Notes: generated from the sequence alone by a model not told the origin. Counted from the first letter of the stretch, positions 8,150 to 17,212 are shown. The stretch is DNA of 64,000 nt from Alphaproteobacteria bacterium (GCA_017465405.1 JAFTWG010000015.1:146457-210456); one strand, 5' to 3'. Numbers and translations are program-made.

Positions 8150-9310
8150 TTACATTCCTCGTTTTATGACATCTTTTCCGAATTTTTGTTCTAAATCATC
8201 AATAATTCGAGAAAGTTTATCATCATCATGTTTTAGAGTTTCAAACAAAGATTGTTGTATTTCTTCATTATAAGATAATTTTTTTAATTCTACCCCCACA
8301 CTACGATATAACAACTTCGGACGATATAGTTTATTTAGGAGCGATATTGCCGTATTTCGCAAAACAAAATCCGAATTTGTTGATGTTTCTAACTTTGAAT
8401 ATAAAACAGAAGTGCTAAAATCCTTGGTTCGTAATATAACTCCGACTTCTCCGCAAAAACCGTTCCATTGTCTCAATTTCCGAGAAGCATTTTGTATATG
8501 ATATTTTAGCTGTGAAGATAAAAATTCTAAATTATCACTAAAATCTTCAAAAGATTTCGTATCTTGAATAGATTGTGGAGCATGCGGATTGGCATCAACT
8601 GATGAAGTTGAAATTCCCATAAGTTCAAATTTCAAATTTAGTCCGTTTACTCCCATCGCCTTTTTTATCCACGTATTATCTTGGCTAACAAAATCGCTAA
8701 TTGTAAAAATGCCGTTAAATTTGAGGTTTTTCGCACTTTGAGTTCCAATACCGCAAATATCTTCAATATCGATATTTCCGATAGTTTCCATAATTTTATC
8801 AGGGCGAATTATAAATATTCCTCCTTTGTTTTTTGCCTTATCACTTGCCAGTTTGGCTAAAGTTTTGGAACAACTTAATCCTATTGATACCGGAACATTG
8901 GCTTTTTCCCAAATTGTTTTTCTTATACGGGCAATTAATTCGGTGTATGATGTTTTATAAATTTCATTCAGTCCGGTTAAATCAACGTACGCTTCATCAA
9001 TTGATACTTCTTCAACATCGGGAGTAAATTCTCGAATAATATTCATAACCCTATGCGAAATTTCTGAATATCGCTGATGTCGAGCCGGAATACAAATTGC
9101 TTGCGGGTGCGTTTTTTGTATCTGAAAATAAGGTGCTCCCATTTTTATTCCTATTGCTTTTGCTTCTTTTGAACGAGAAACAATAATCCCCTTATTTCCT
9201 CCTCCGGTCATAACGCATACCGGTTTATTGTGCAAATCGGGATTATCTACCCGTTCGCAAGATACAAAAAAAGCATCACAATCTATTAATCCGATAATTC
9301 GCTGTTTCAT
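8150..9310 (-). CDS. Y-family DNA polymerase (DinB/UmuC type)
   Basis: A 386-aa translesion polymerase. The catalytic acidic residues are visible: D10 in LIDCDAFF, and D105-E106 in SIDEAYVDL. The palm/fingers segment VSRSKEAKAIGIKMG and YSEISHRVM are closer to UmuC, while overall length and the lack of extra UmuC sequence are closer to DinB. Near the C-terminus, QQSLF fits a beta-clamp binding peptide. It copies past damaged bases at stalled forks. ATG 9310 is preferred; the longer reading starts with TTG. On the minus strand TTGACA (9361-9356) with TAATAT 16 bases later forms a likely promoter. No LexA box was recognised and no UmuD is adjacent. Confidence 0.88.
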   Translation of the reverse strand: MKQRIIGLIDCDAFFVSCERVDNPDLHNKPVCVMTGGGNKGIIVSRSKEAKAIGIKMGAPYFQIQKTHPQAICIPARHQRYSEISHRVMNIIREFTPDVEEVSIDEAYVDLTGLNEIYKTSYTELIARIRKTIWEKANVPVSIGLSCSKTLAKLASDKAKNKGGIFIIRPDKIMETIGNIDIEDICGIGTQSAKNLKFNGIFTISDFVSQDNTWIKKAMGVNGLNLKFELMGISTSSVDANPHAPQSIQDTKSFEDFSDNLEFLSSQLKYHIQNASRKLRQWNGFCGEVGVILRTKDFSTSVLYSKLETSTNSDFVLRNTAISLLNKLYRPKLLYRSVGVELKKLSYNEEIQQSLFETLKHDDDKLSRIIDDLEQKFGKDVIKRGM

Positions 9311-9370
9311 CAACAATGTTCCATTTTTGTTCTATATTAAAACCCAAAAAATAATTGTCAATACATAACA

Positions 9371-9402
9371 AAAAAAGGCGGTGCCAAAATGCACAGCCTT
9401 TT
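9371..9402 (-). terminator. Rho-independent terminator of the 9426-9845 gene
   Basis: On the minus strand AAAAGGC-TGTGC, loop, GCACC-GCCTTTTTTT forms an imperfect GC-rich hairpin with a T-run, 25 bases after the stop codon. Confidence 0.75.
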
Positions 9403-9425
9403 ATTGATTTCAGAAAATAAATTTC

Positions 9426-9845
9426 CTACGGTCTTTCAGCACACAGTTTTTCGATGTACTCGATAATTTCTGCTGCCGTCGGCAACTCTTTGCCTTTGTA
9501 ACCATAGGATACAAATGAACGAGGAACATTGTACAAGGTCCACATCTCAACAGTAGCGTGACCGCCAAATTTTTCGGCCAAATGATAGTTTACGTAGTCA
9601 TCGCCGCTGTTTACGAATTTCAGCTTGCTACAATCTGTAGGATGCTCGTGCAATACATTGTAAACATCCAAACAATCAGGATTCTTCTCTCGTGTGATTG
9701 TGACCAATCTTGCAGGGTAACGATGCTGGCTAGATTTTACGTGCACGACACAATCTGAGTGATACTCCGTAGTAGCGCTTAAAGCCTGCTCCAAAGAGGC
9801 CAGAAAAGTTTTGAAAACATCTTCCGGAATGTTATTCTTGTTCAT
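9426..9845 (-). CDS. Small cytosolic protein of unknown function, GC-rich for this genome
   Basis: A 139-aa soluble protein with no transmembrane segment or motif I recognise. The sequence is balanced and folded-looking, with several Cys, His and Tyr residues. Its codon use is markedly more GC-rich than the adjacent restriction and polymerase genes. There is no Shine-Dalgarno sequence. Instead the 35 bases before the ATG are nearly the same as the leader of another unknown gene at 40416-40613. It has its own promoter and terminator, so it is a single-gene unit. Function unknown; foreign origin or a shared regulon are both possible. Confidence 0.75.
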   Translation of the reverse strand: MNKNNIPEDVFKTFLASLEQALSATTEYHSDCVVHVKSSQHRYPARLVTITREKNPDCLDVYNVLHEHPTDCSKLKFVNSGDDYVNYHLAEKFGGHATVEMWTLYNVPRSFVSYGYKGKELPTAAEIIEYIEKLCAERP

Positions 9846-9922
9846 AAAGCGTGAAGTTTTAATAGTTAATATTAATGATCATTAGTTGATGACCATAGTA
9901 CATAAAAACGCCAAAAAGTCAA
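9846..9922 (-). promoter_or_regulatory. Promoter and conserved SD-less leader shared with 40614-40701
   Basis: On the minus strand TTGACT (9922-9917) and TACTAT (9900-9895, 16-base spacer) form a promoter. The transcript leader then contains ATTAATATTAACT, ATTAAAACTTCAC and ends CGCTTTATG at the start codon. The leader before 40613 matches this in nearly every position (ATTAATATAAACT, TTCAAAACTTCAC). Confidence 0.6.
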
Positions 9923-9999
9923 TATGCTTCACTTCTCAATTCTGATAAAACATTTTTGGATGGAGTTAGTTTACTTAAGATACTTGTCTAAAATAGTAA

Positions 10000-12606
10000 T
10001 TATTTACTAATTTTTATATTTATCTGTTCAGCAGTAGTCATACCTTCTCTGACTTTTTCTGCCATTAAAAACAATCCTTTACCGTTTGATTTAGATTGCC
10101 ACAGCTCACCAATTTGCTTTTTCTCCCGTGTATCAGCGTTATCAATTAAATGCTTGCCCTTATATTCAACAACCAAAATACGACCATCATTTAACATAGC
10201 CACAAAATCGGGATAAAATTTATCTGTCGAAGTTGGCAGCCAAAACGAGTTCGGATGTCTTGCAACATTTCTTATCCAATATTTAACACTTGGATTAGAA
10301 TCAAGAGCTTTGGCACATTGAAATTCTTCACCATCAACTCCTCCATCAAAATTCGGAACATTATTTGAGCCTAAGTAATGTTTAGAAAACTTATATCGCC
10401 CTCTATAACAAATTTCATTTTCATACATATTGTCGAAGAACTCAAAACCATTATCAAAATTCAGTTCAACACGTGCTTGTGGGGCAAATAATGATGTTTG
10501 ATATGATTTTTGGCGAGCAATTGCATAAGCTGTTTGAATTTTTGTTTTCAGTTTGTTTGCCAATGCATATTTAGCAAGCATCAATTCAGCCAATTTAAGC
10601 CCTCTATGCTCTATTAAGTAGTTGACAACATCGGATAACCATTTAACCATTGTAGCTTGGGAAAAATAAGAATCTCTGAGTTGTTTATCTAACCATCTAA
10701 CTAAATTTTCAGCTGTCCAGTTATCAACACTCATAAATGCCATTTCATATTGGTCTTCACCTGTCGGAGAATATTTTAAGCTATGGTTATCAATATCAAT
10801 CATAAAACCATTGCCTTGTTTCGTTATTGCAAACTCATTTTCATTAAGTTGATATGGGGCATAATCGTTTAAATCCCAATCAAAATACTCAAAAACAATC
10901 TCTGGGTCAGCTAATTCAAGCTCGCCCTGCAATTCAACCATCATTTGCGGAACTTTGAATTTTTCACCATTTTTAGCTGGTGATGGTTCTTCTTGTTCTT
11001 TCTTATAATTAGCAAATTTATTTTCCAATTCAAACTTTGCACTATCATCATTCAGCACAAGTTTTACCTTTTCGATATCTTCTTGCGTAGTTTGAGGCGT
11101 AAAAGTAATACTTTGTACTCCATCATTTTCTCTCGTTAGTTTAATTGTTGCTGGTAAATCCTGCGTCTTTATTATTGTTTCTTGTTTTAATATGACTTTA
11201 TTTGATTGAGGATTGCTACTGAACAAATCGTTTGAAATTGTTTTTTGCTCTATAACACTTAGAGCCTCATCGTCTGAGAATCCTTTATTTTCGAGTTTTT
11301 TAACAATACAATCAGTAGCCACACCGAATTTTGGCGACAAAACATAAGCATAAGCCTTGTTTAATGCTGATATAGAACGACTTTTTGCATAAGGCATACG
11401 CATAACACGACCGAGCAACTGTTCGACTGCTGTATCGCTTTGTACGTTGGCTAAGGAACACAACACATAAGCAAAAGAGCAGTCCCAACCTTCTTTTAGT
11501 GCTTGTACCGTGATTATGTAACGTATCGGACAATTTCTATCAAATACATTAACTCCATCAAGCTCTTTTTGGTCACAAGTTGCAATAGCAATTTGTTCTT
11601 CGGGAATTTGTTGTACGTTAATCAAATTATCTTTAAGTTTTTCGACCGTTATTTCTCCTTTAATATCTTGGGCTTGAAACAACAAAATCGGGCGCAGATA
11701 TTCTTTTTCGTGTCCTGCAGCTTTTTCTAGTTCATCTCGTTTTGCAATAGCTTCGGTAACAGCAAGCTCCCAATTATTATGTTCAGTTAATGCAATCGGA
11801 AGTTTTATCATTTCTTCTTCTTTAAGTTCCGTTGCATACACATTATAAAGCGTGTTGTTTTGCAACCTTGGTGTCGCTGTTAATTCAATAATTGCCGAAG
11901 GATTAATACGCCCTTGCATTTCTGCGTTTAAGTTAGTAACCACATTATGTGCTTCATCAACAATCATAATAGGTCTTTGGGCGTATAATAAATTTGCAAA
12001 AGAATACTTCAATTGACCGTTTTCATCTCTTTCCATACCTTCTTGAGCTGTAATATGCGTAAAGTGTGGCTCTAAGTTTTCATTATGTTTATAAACATTG
12101 TATTTTGCGGTATCTTTTTTCGTAAAAGATTGAATTGTTGATACGACTATACATAAGTTATGTTCTATATCAGCTGGACGAATATTAAACTTTTCATCAA
12201 TGTCAAAAACCTTAACGTGACCACCGAATTGCTCGTCTAATACTTCTCTATACGGATGCCTTGGATTTTTCAAAGCTTCTGTAGTTTGCCCACGTATCGT
12301 ATCAGATGGCGTAAACCATAAAACTATCGGAAATTCACGCTCCATCCACATTTCACTAACGATTTTAAGGGCGTGGGCTGCTATAATTGTTTTACCACCA
12401 CCTGTCGGAACTTTTAAGCAAACCCTTGGTGTATTCGGTATTGTCGACCATACCGTATAAGGACTTTTTAATTTACCCAAACGATAACTGATTTCTGGCT
12501 CTGAAACAATATTTTCATAGGCTTGTTTATGACCGCAGATACGAGCTTGTTCAAAGAACTTGCGTAAAACATTAAGCGTATTATTTTGATAGTTTTTCAG
12601 TTGCAT
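10000..12606 (-). CDS. Type III restriction enzyme, Res subunit (helicase-nuclease)
   Basis: An 868-aa SF2 helicase. Walker A is PTGGGKT (residues 67-73), Walker B is VDEAHN near residue 218, motif III-like ELTATPRL follows, and motif VI is QLLGRVMRMP near residue 390. The C-terminal region has YPDFVAML and, about a dozen residues on, VVEYKGKH, which fits the D...ExK centre of the PD-(D/E)xK nuclease that cuts DNA in type III systems. It acts with Mod after ATP-dependent sliding between unmethylated sites. It is last in the minus-strand operon, separated from mod by two unrelated genes. The ORF is intact with no frameshift, so the nuclease is probably active. Confidence 0.93.
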   Translation of the reverse strand: MQLKNYQNNTLNVLRKFFEQARICGHKQAYENIVSEPEISYRLGKLKSPYTVWSTIPNTPRVCLKVPTGGGKTIIAAHALKIVSEMWMEREFPIVLWFTPSDTIRGQTTEALKNPRHPYREVLDEQFGGHVKVFDIDEKFNIRPADIEHNLCIVVSTIQSFTKKDTAKYNVYKHNENLEPHFTHITAQEGMERDENGQLKYSFANLLYAQRPIMIVDEAHNVVTNLNAEMQGRINPSAIIELTATPRLQNNTLYNVYATELKEEEMIKLPIALTEHNNWELAVTEAIAKRDELEKAAGHEKEYLRPILLFQAQDIKGEITVEKLKDNLINVQQIPEEQIAIATCDQKELDGVNVFDRNCPIRYIITVQALKEGWDCSFAYVLCSLANVQSDTAVEQLLGRVMRMPYAKSRSISALNKAYAYVLSPKFGVATDCIVKKLENKGFSDDEALSVIEQKTISNDLFSSNPQSNKVILKQETIIKTQDLPATIKLTRENDGVQSITFTPQTTQEDIEKVKLVLNDDSAKFELENKFANYKKEQEEPSPAKNGEKFKVPQMMVELQGELELADPEIVFEYFDWDLNDYAPYQLNENEFAITKQGNGFMIDIDNHSLKYSPTGEDQYEMAFMSVDNWTAENLVRWLDKQLRDSYFSQATMVKWLSDVVNYLIEHRGLKLAELMLAKYALANKLKTKIQTAYAIARQKSYQTSLFAPQARVELNFDNGFEFFDNMYENEICYRGRYKFSKHYLGSNNVPNFDGGVDGEEFQCAKALDSNPSVKYWIRNVARHPNSFWLPTSTDKFYPDFVAMLNDGRILVVEYKGKHLIDNADTREKKQIGELWQSKSNGKGLFLMAEKVREGMTTAEQINIKISK

Positions 12607-12619
12607 AGCTAGCCTTCCT

Positions 12620-13066
12620 CTAACTTTTCCCTTTATTTTTTATAAAAATTTTTGATAAATAGTTTATAAAAATAAGATATAACATCGAATTAGAAACAAC
12701 AATTGGAATAACAAAATATTGTTTCCATAATTTTAACCCGTATATATCAATACTCTCAGGATAAAGTAATAAAATCATTACAGAAAAAATTGAATACTTA
12801 AAAGCAAACAAAAAATAATTTTTTATTCTATGTTTCAAGCTAATTTGCTTATTTTCATCGTCTTTAATATGATACAAAGAGTCAATAAAGGCAGAATTAA
12901 ATAATATTGAAAATCCCGTGCACAAAAAACCAACAATAACAGATATGAAGGTTATAATTGCTGAGTAATCATACTTGCATTCCTTTATATCTGAAGCAAA
13001 CAAAATAGTAATAGTTACCGAAGATACAAAAATAAGTGTAAATAAAATTTTATCTATTTTAATCAT
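12620..13066 (-). CDS. Four-TM membrane protein nested in type III RM operon (RexB-like topology)
   Basis: A 148-aa protein with four predicted membrane helices (about residues 8-26, 36-57, 82-102 and 115-138). A hydrophilic loop around 60-82 contains HIKDDENKQ. There is no signal peptide and no family I recognise. It overlaps the upstream soluble gene by 8 bases (ATGATTAA), so the two are almost certainly produced together. Size, topology and gene order match phage lambda RexB (144 aa, four helices), the membrane-depolarising half of RexAB. This is architectural similarity only; I see no decisive sequence match. The alternative is another membrane effector of an abortive-infection pair. Confidence 0.75.
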   Translation of the reverse strand: MIKIDKILFTLIFVSSVTITILFASDIKECKYDYSAIITFISVIVGFLCTGFSILFNSAFIDSLYHIKDDENKQISLKHRIKNYFLFAFKYSIFSVMILLLYPESIDIYGLKLWKQYFVIPIVVSNSMLYLIFINYLSKIFIKNKGKS

Positions 13067-13859
13067 CTTTTAACCCCAGTTTCTCTAATATTTTTGCCTT
13101 TACTTCTATATCACTCCATAAGCCATTTTCATTTTTATCTAAAGTAAATGATATTTTTTGAACAAACGTACCAGAATTAAAAATCTTATCAAAACCTTGG
13201 TCATCAAGACCTCTAATGATTACTTTATCAATTCCTTCATCATTCCTCAGCCCATTTATTGCATTTTTTATTTTTTGGGATAGTGGACGGTGGTATTTAG
13301 CTTCAATAGAAAACTCCTCTGGTTCCTCCATCCCATAATTATCTGCAAGTACTTGATTTAAATTATTAAACTTTGAAAATAAATCCCTCTTAACAGATGT
13401 AAATGATATTTTTTCAACACTTGATATAATTTTATAAAATTCATCAATATCTTTATAAATATCTTTAATACTAACTTCTTTCTCTATTTTCTCTTTTAAT
13501 AAATCAGCTATAAACCCTTTTTGTTTGATATTTGATAGATATAACAAGTTATCTTCCAAGTCATAAAGAACAAATAACTGTTGTTTTTGCTCCACCATAT
13601 TTTCTGTTCTGGGATTCTTTTCATTTTCAAAATTTGCTATATTAAGTACATTATCTGGTCTTGGATTAGGTGAACCATATCTTGCATATAGCCAAAAATA
13701 TTTTTTTGTTAGTTCCGTGTTAATTGTATAATAGGTTGGATTGTTTGGATGCTGTTTAATGTACGGAAATGTCTTTTCTATAGATTTAAACTCATTTTTT
13801 GATGGTATTTCATCATCTATAAGCAAATGTTGGACGGTCAAATTAATTTCTTCTGCCAT
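13059..13859 (-). CDS. Soluble partner protein nested in type III RM operon (candidate RexA-like sensor)
   Basis: A 266-aa soluble protein with no membrane segments. Visible blocks are a beta-rich centre (QLFVLYDLEDNLLYL), a helix GFIADLLKEKIE, SVEKISFTSV, and a C-terminal FSIEAKYHRPLSQKI followed by IRGLDDQGFDKIF. The K-x-K-x-x-R block then acidic-Gly block loosely recalls the RexA C-terminal half, but this is not a proven homology. Start 13859 is taken because GAGG lies 6 bases before it; a second ATG at 13862 directly abuts the mod stop. It is followed by an overlapping four-TM gene. Context (between mod and res) marks it as a defence gene; likely sensor or regulator of the membrane protein. 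Confidence 0.75.
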   Translation of the reverse strand: MAEEINLTVQHLLIDDEIPSKNEFKSIEKTFPYIKQHPNNPTYYTINTELTKKYFWLYARYGSPNPRPDNVLNIANFENEKNPRTENMVEQKQQLFVLYDLEDNLLYLSNIKQKGFIADLLKEKIEKEVSIKDIYKDIDEFYKIISSVEKISFTSVKRDLFSKFNNLNQVLADNYGMEEPEEFSIEAKYHRPLSQKIKNAINGLRNDEGIDKVIIRGLDDQGFDKIFNSGTFVQKISFTLDKNENGLWSDIEVKAKILEKLGLKDD

Positions 13860-13862
13860 CAT

Positions 13863-15398
13863 CTACCTCGCTTTGATGTCATAAGGGGTTTGTTTAAATT
13901 CAATATGCAAGGTTTTTAGGCGAGCTGGAGAGATACGAGAGCTTTCACCATAAATTACCAGTTTTTCGTATGGTTGATGCTTCATATCGTCTAAAATCAC
14001 GTTTAAGGTCTTGTTGGTTAAGACATTACCGCCATCAACTCGTTTATCTTTTAAGATACCATTATAAAGCAATGCATATGAAATGTTATCAAAAGTTCCA
14101 AGATATGTTGTTTTTTCTGCTGGTTTGTTGAATGGTGTTTTTGTTTCGGTAAACCATATATGAGCAGATAAGTTTTCAAAACTAATATTTTCGTTGATAC
14201 AACCATCTGCATCAAAAACTTGTTCACCTAGTTTATAAAACCGAAAACCACCACCACCTTGCCAATTAACAGATTTTGAAATGCCACCTTGTTCCCCGTC
14301 AATAACAGCTTTCAAACGTGGTACACAATACGTTATGGCGTGGTTACCCATTTCTATACCAATATAACGACGCCCCATTTTATGCGCCACTGCTGCCGTA
14401 GTTCCTGAACCAAGAAAAGAATCAAGCACTAAATCACCCTCATCTGTAGCTAAAGTAATAACTCTTTGGATTAATCTCTCCGGTTTAGGGGTATCAAAAG
14501 GATTTTTTTCGTTAGGAAATAAAGCTTTTATTTCGCGTTTTGCTTCCTGATTATCTCCACATTCATCTCGTGTCCATAATGTTGTTGCAACAACACCGCC
14601 TTTAACTTCGGATATAAATTTCTTTACACGAGGTGCATTATTTCCATCTTTTCCAAACCAAATTCTGCCGTCCGCAACCATTTCATTAAATCTATCTTTA
14701 GTAAATAACCAACACCTACCTTCCGGTGGAAAGACAGAACGTCCACTTGGGGTTATTATTTCATATAGTTTTTCTTCTACGACAGGTCCGACAGTACAAT
14801 CTGCTGATGTCCAAGGACCTCTTGAGTCATCATCAGGATTTTTGTAATTTTCGCATTGCTTGTCACTTCTTGGAAGTGTATTCAGTACGAAATTTACAGG
14901 ATTTTTACAATATACCAAAATCGCATCATGCGAACGAGAAAGCGTCTTTTTTAAATTTACGGGAGCAAAAGCTCTTTGCCAAATTACTTCATCAACAAAG
15001 CATTGCCGACCAAAAATTTCATCACACAAAACTTTTAGATAATGACTTTCATCCGCATCAATAGAAATCCATATAGAGCCATCCTCTCGTAAAAATTCTT
15101 TGAGTAACTCAAGTCGTGAATACATAAGTGAAAGCCACGTTGAATGTTCTAGGTTGTCATCATAATGTTCAAATGCTGAACCTGTATTATAAGGTGGATC
15201 TATGTATATACACTTCACTTGACCTGCATAAAACGGTAACAATGCCTTTAACGCTTCAAGATTATCACCTTGAATTATCATATTTTCTTTGGTTTTATCA
15301 CCATAACCAAGCTCTGGCACTTCTTCCAATAAGCGGTATGGCGTGTTCGTCGCAGTCTTTAAGGCATCATCTCGCCCTAACCAGTTCAATATAGGCAT
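13863..15398 (-). CDS. Type III DNA methyltransferase, Mod subunit (N6-adenine)
   Basis: A 511-aa protein. The catalytic DPPYNTG motif (residues 67-73) comes before the SAM-binding SFLGSGTT motif (near 320), the beta-class order found in type III Mod proteins. GRRYIGIE follows as expected. It methylates adenine on one strand of an asymmetric site and supplies specificity to Res. The stretch between the motifs, about residues 130-290, should hold the target recognition domain. It is the first gene of a four-gene operon whose members abut or overlap. Only a weak AGAAAG is seen before the ATG. Confidence 0.92.
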   Translation of the reverse strand: MPILNWLGRDDALKTATNTPYRLLEEVPELGYGDKTKENMIIQGDNLEALKALLPFYAGQVKCIYIDPPYNTGSAFEHYDDNLEHSTWLSLMYSRLELLKEFLREDGSIWISIDADESHYLKVLCDEIFGRQCFVDEVIWQRAFAPVNLKKTLSRSHDAILVYCKNPVNFVLNTLPRSDKQCENYKNPDDDSRGPWTSADCTVGPVVEEKLYEIITPSGRSVFPPEGRCWLFTKDRFNEMVADGRIWFGKDGNNAPRVKKFISEVKGGVVATTLWTRDECGDNQEAKREIKALFPNEKNPFDTPKPERLIQRVITLATDEGDLVLDSFLGSGTTAAVAHKMGRRYIGIEMGNHAITYCVPRLKAVIDGEQGGISKSVNWQGGGGFRFYKLGEQVFDADGCINENISFENLSAHIWFTETKTPFNKPAEKTTYLGTFDNISYALLYNGILKDKRVDGGNVLTNKTLNVILDDMKHQPYEKLVIYGESSRISPARLKTLHIEFKQTPYDIKAR

Positions 15399-15487
15399 AT
15401 AAAATCTTTCTAAAAATTATAACTAGCAAAATTTTACACGATATATTAGAAAATGGCAAAAATTGTTATCATTTTTCCACACAAATC

Positions 15488-15514
15488 AAGGCAGATAAAC
15501 AACGTACCTGCCTT
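15488..15514 (-). terminator. Possible terminator after the F420-ligase-like gene
   Basis: AAGGCAG and CTGCCTT form a 7-bp stem with a 13-base loop, 19 bases past the stop. The following T-run is weak, so this may be only partly effective. Confidence 0.35.
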
Positions 15515-15532
15515 AAAATGCACTATGTTTCA

Positions 15533-16720
15533 TTATTCGGTAGGGATGCCGGTCAGATAATTATCAAAATATCCTTTTATCAGCACAACCGGAGTTCCTT
15601 TTTCGCCGGAACCGGTTGTTAAATCGCATAGCGAACCTAACAAATCGGTTATTTGACGTGGCGTTGTTCCTAATGAATAGTTGTCACTACCTTTGTTTTT
15701 TTCATCTATTGCCTTTTTGATGGCCTCTTCCAAATTGCCTTGATTATTGTCGGCAACGGCCTTTATTTTTATTTCGTTAGGCATTCCCTCTAATCCTGAA
15801 GTATAACCTGGAGATACGACCGGATCGGCAAATTCCCAAATTTTGGTTTTCGGACATTTGAAACCACCATCGCCGTAAACCATAACCTCTATGTGTTTTC
15901 CGGTTTTTGCCTTAAATATTTCTTGCAAAGTTTTACAAAAATTCATCGCATCACGTGGAAACAGTTTCAATTTGTCCTTATCCGAAAAATTAGAACCGAG
16001 AACTCCAAATTCGCTCCAACCTCTGTTTTCTGACGGAGTATTGCATATTTCATCAAGTGTCATAACGTCTCCGCCGGCATCAACCAAAATCTTTTTATGA
16101 CGCTTGCGAACGTGGATACTGGCAACAATCACTTGTTTTGTATATTTCAAAATATCTTTAGGATTATTGAGTAAAACAACTTTTATATTCGGCGAAACAG
16201 CTTCATAAAGTTCAATATAGTCAGTGTTGGTTATCGGGTGTTTATATGTACCGAACTTATCACGGAAATCTTGTTTTTCCATAATATCCGAATATGGATT
16301 TATTTCCGAATTGAACAAATCGTCTTCATCCATAATTGCATTACCTACTTCATCTGCCGGATAAGACAAACAAACATAAACTGTCCCTTTAACTCCCTGG
16401 GCAATACCTTCTAAAATTTTGGCAAATCGATTGCGAGATAAAATCGGAAAAGCTACGGCTACATCTCCTTGCGGGAAACGAGAAGAAACTTCGGTTGCTA
16501 TATCACTTAATTTAGCGTAATTACCTTGAGCACGAGCTAAAAATGATTCGGTTATTGCTACAATATCACCATTATTTAGAATAAGCGGCTGATATTCTGA
16601 CTTAGTGGCTTCAATAATCGTATCACTGATAATGTTTGCAATATCTGCGCCTTGTTTGATAATCGGCATTCTAACGCCGTAAACAGATGTTCCGATGTAA
16701 CGTGTCGGCTGATTGGTCAT
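15533..16720 (-). CDS. Coenzyme F420-0:L-glutamate ligase-like protein (CofE family)
   Basis: A 395-aa protein resembling the CofE/F420-0 gamma-glutamyl ligase family: N-terminal YIGTSVYGVRMPII, NNGDIVAITESFLAR, a central FGVLGSNFSDKDKLKLFPRD block, and a C-terminal GTPRQITDLLGSL and GTPVVLIKGY segment. True CofE is about 250 aa, so this is an extended version. The family adds glutamate to F420-0 with GTP, but no other F420 gene is seen and most alphaproteobacteria with small genomes do not make F420. It may therefore ligate glutamate to a different substrate. Start 16720 is set by a strong AAAGGAG 7 bases upstream; the longer frame to 16810 lacks one. Confidence 0.72.
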   Translation of the reverse strand: MTNQPTRYIGTSVYGVRMPIIKQGADIANIISDTIIEATKSEYQPLILNNGDIVAITESFLARAQGNYAKLSDIATEVSSRFPQGDVAVAFPILSRNRFAKILEGIAQGVKGTVYVCLSYPADEVGNAIMDEDDLFNSEINPYSDIMEKQDFRDKFGTYKHPITNTDYIELYEAVSPNIKVVLLNNPKDILKYTKQVIVASIHVRKRHKKILVDAGGDVMTLDEICNTPSENRGWSEFGVLGSNFSDKDKLKLFPRDAMNFCKTLQEIFKAKTGKHIEVMVYGDGGFKCPKTKIWEFADPVVSPGYTSGLEGMPNEIKIKAVADNNQGNLEEAIKKAIDEKNKGSDNYSLGTTPRQITDLLGSLCDLTTGSGEKGTPVVLIKGYFDNYLTGIPTE

Positions 16721-16888
16721 AATTTTCTCCTTTAGTGCGTTATTACTTAAAAAAGCTAACATAAGAGCAAGATTTGTCAACAGTCGGACAACGTTTTCCT
16801 TATAATTCAACTATGTCAAATTTTTATATTGTAAAATTTAATAATGAGAATAGAATTAGTAGAATTAAACTTGATGAAAGGTTATAGT

Positions 16889-17158
16889 ATGAATTTGGTC
16901 GGAGAATTGTTGGGGTATATAGCAGGAATTTGCACTGCTATATGTTTTTTGCCGCAAACAATAAAAACGATTCGATACAAAAATGTCGAAGGGTTATCAT
17001 GTGCCAGCTATGTTATATATGTCATAGGTATAGTGTCGTGGATTTTATACGGAATATATTTATCCTCAATTCAAATGATTGTTTTTAATTCGATATCGCT
17101 AATATTTACAGCAATCATATTGTTTATGATTATCAAAAATCGAACACAGAAGAAATAA
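16889..17158 (+). CDS. SemiSWEET-type sugar transporter (PQ-loop protein)
   Basis: An 89-aa protein with three membrane helices (about residues 5-22, 38-56, 62-82), exactly one SWEET half-unit. The PQ motif is at residues 22-23 (FLPQTIKTIRYKNVEGLS), the signature of bacterial SemiSWEETs, which dimerise to carry sugars across the inner membrane. Start 16889 is chosen because AAAGG lies 8-9 bases upstream and the length then matches the family; the longer reading adds 15 unrelated residues. It stands alone and ends in a strong terminator. Confidence 0.88.
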   Translation: MNLVGELLGYIAGICTAICFLPQTIKTIRYKNVEGLSCASYVIYVIGIVSWILYGIYLSSIQMIVFNSISLIFTAIILFMIIKNRTQKK

Positions 17159-17167
17159 AAAAAATTT

Positions 17168-17195
17168 AAAGGGTTTCGCAAGCGAAACCCTTTTT
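17168..17195. terminator. Bidirectional rho-independent terminator
   Basis: AAAGGGTTTCGC, AA, GCGAAACCCTTT is a perfect 12-bp stem with T-rich flanks on both sides, lying between the convergent SemiSWEET and adenylate kinase genes. Confidence 0.9.
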
Positions 17196-17212
17196 CGTCG
17201 GTAGTTCTGAGA

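Noticed and set aside
11312..11730. Open frames on both strands inside res.
   Set aside because: They lie within the intact 868-codon helicase gene and have low-complexity, Cys-rich products typical of antisense shadows.
12620..13862. Identity as the Kiwa system (KwaA/KwaB).
   Set aside because: Order is reversed (soluble first), and no DUF4868 features were recognised in the soluble protein. Left as a RexAB-like architecture only.
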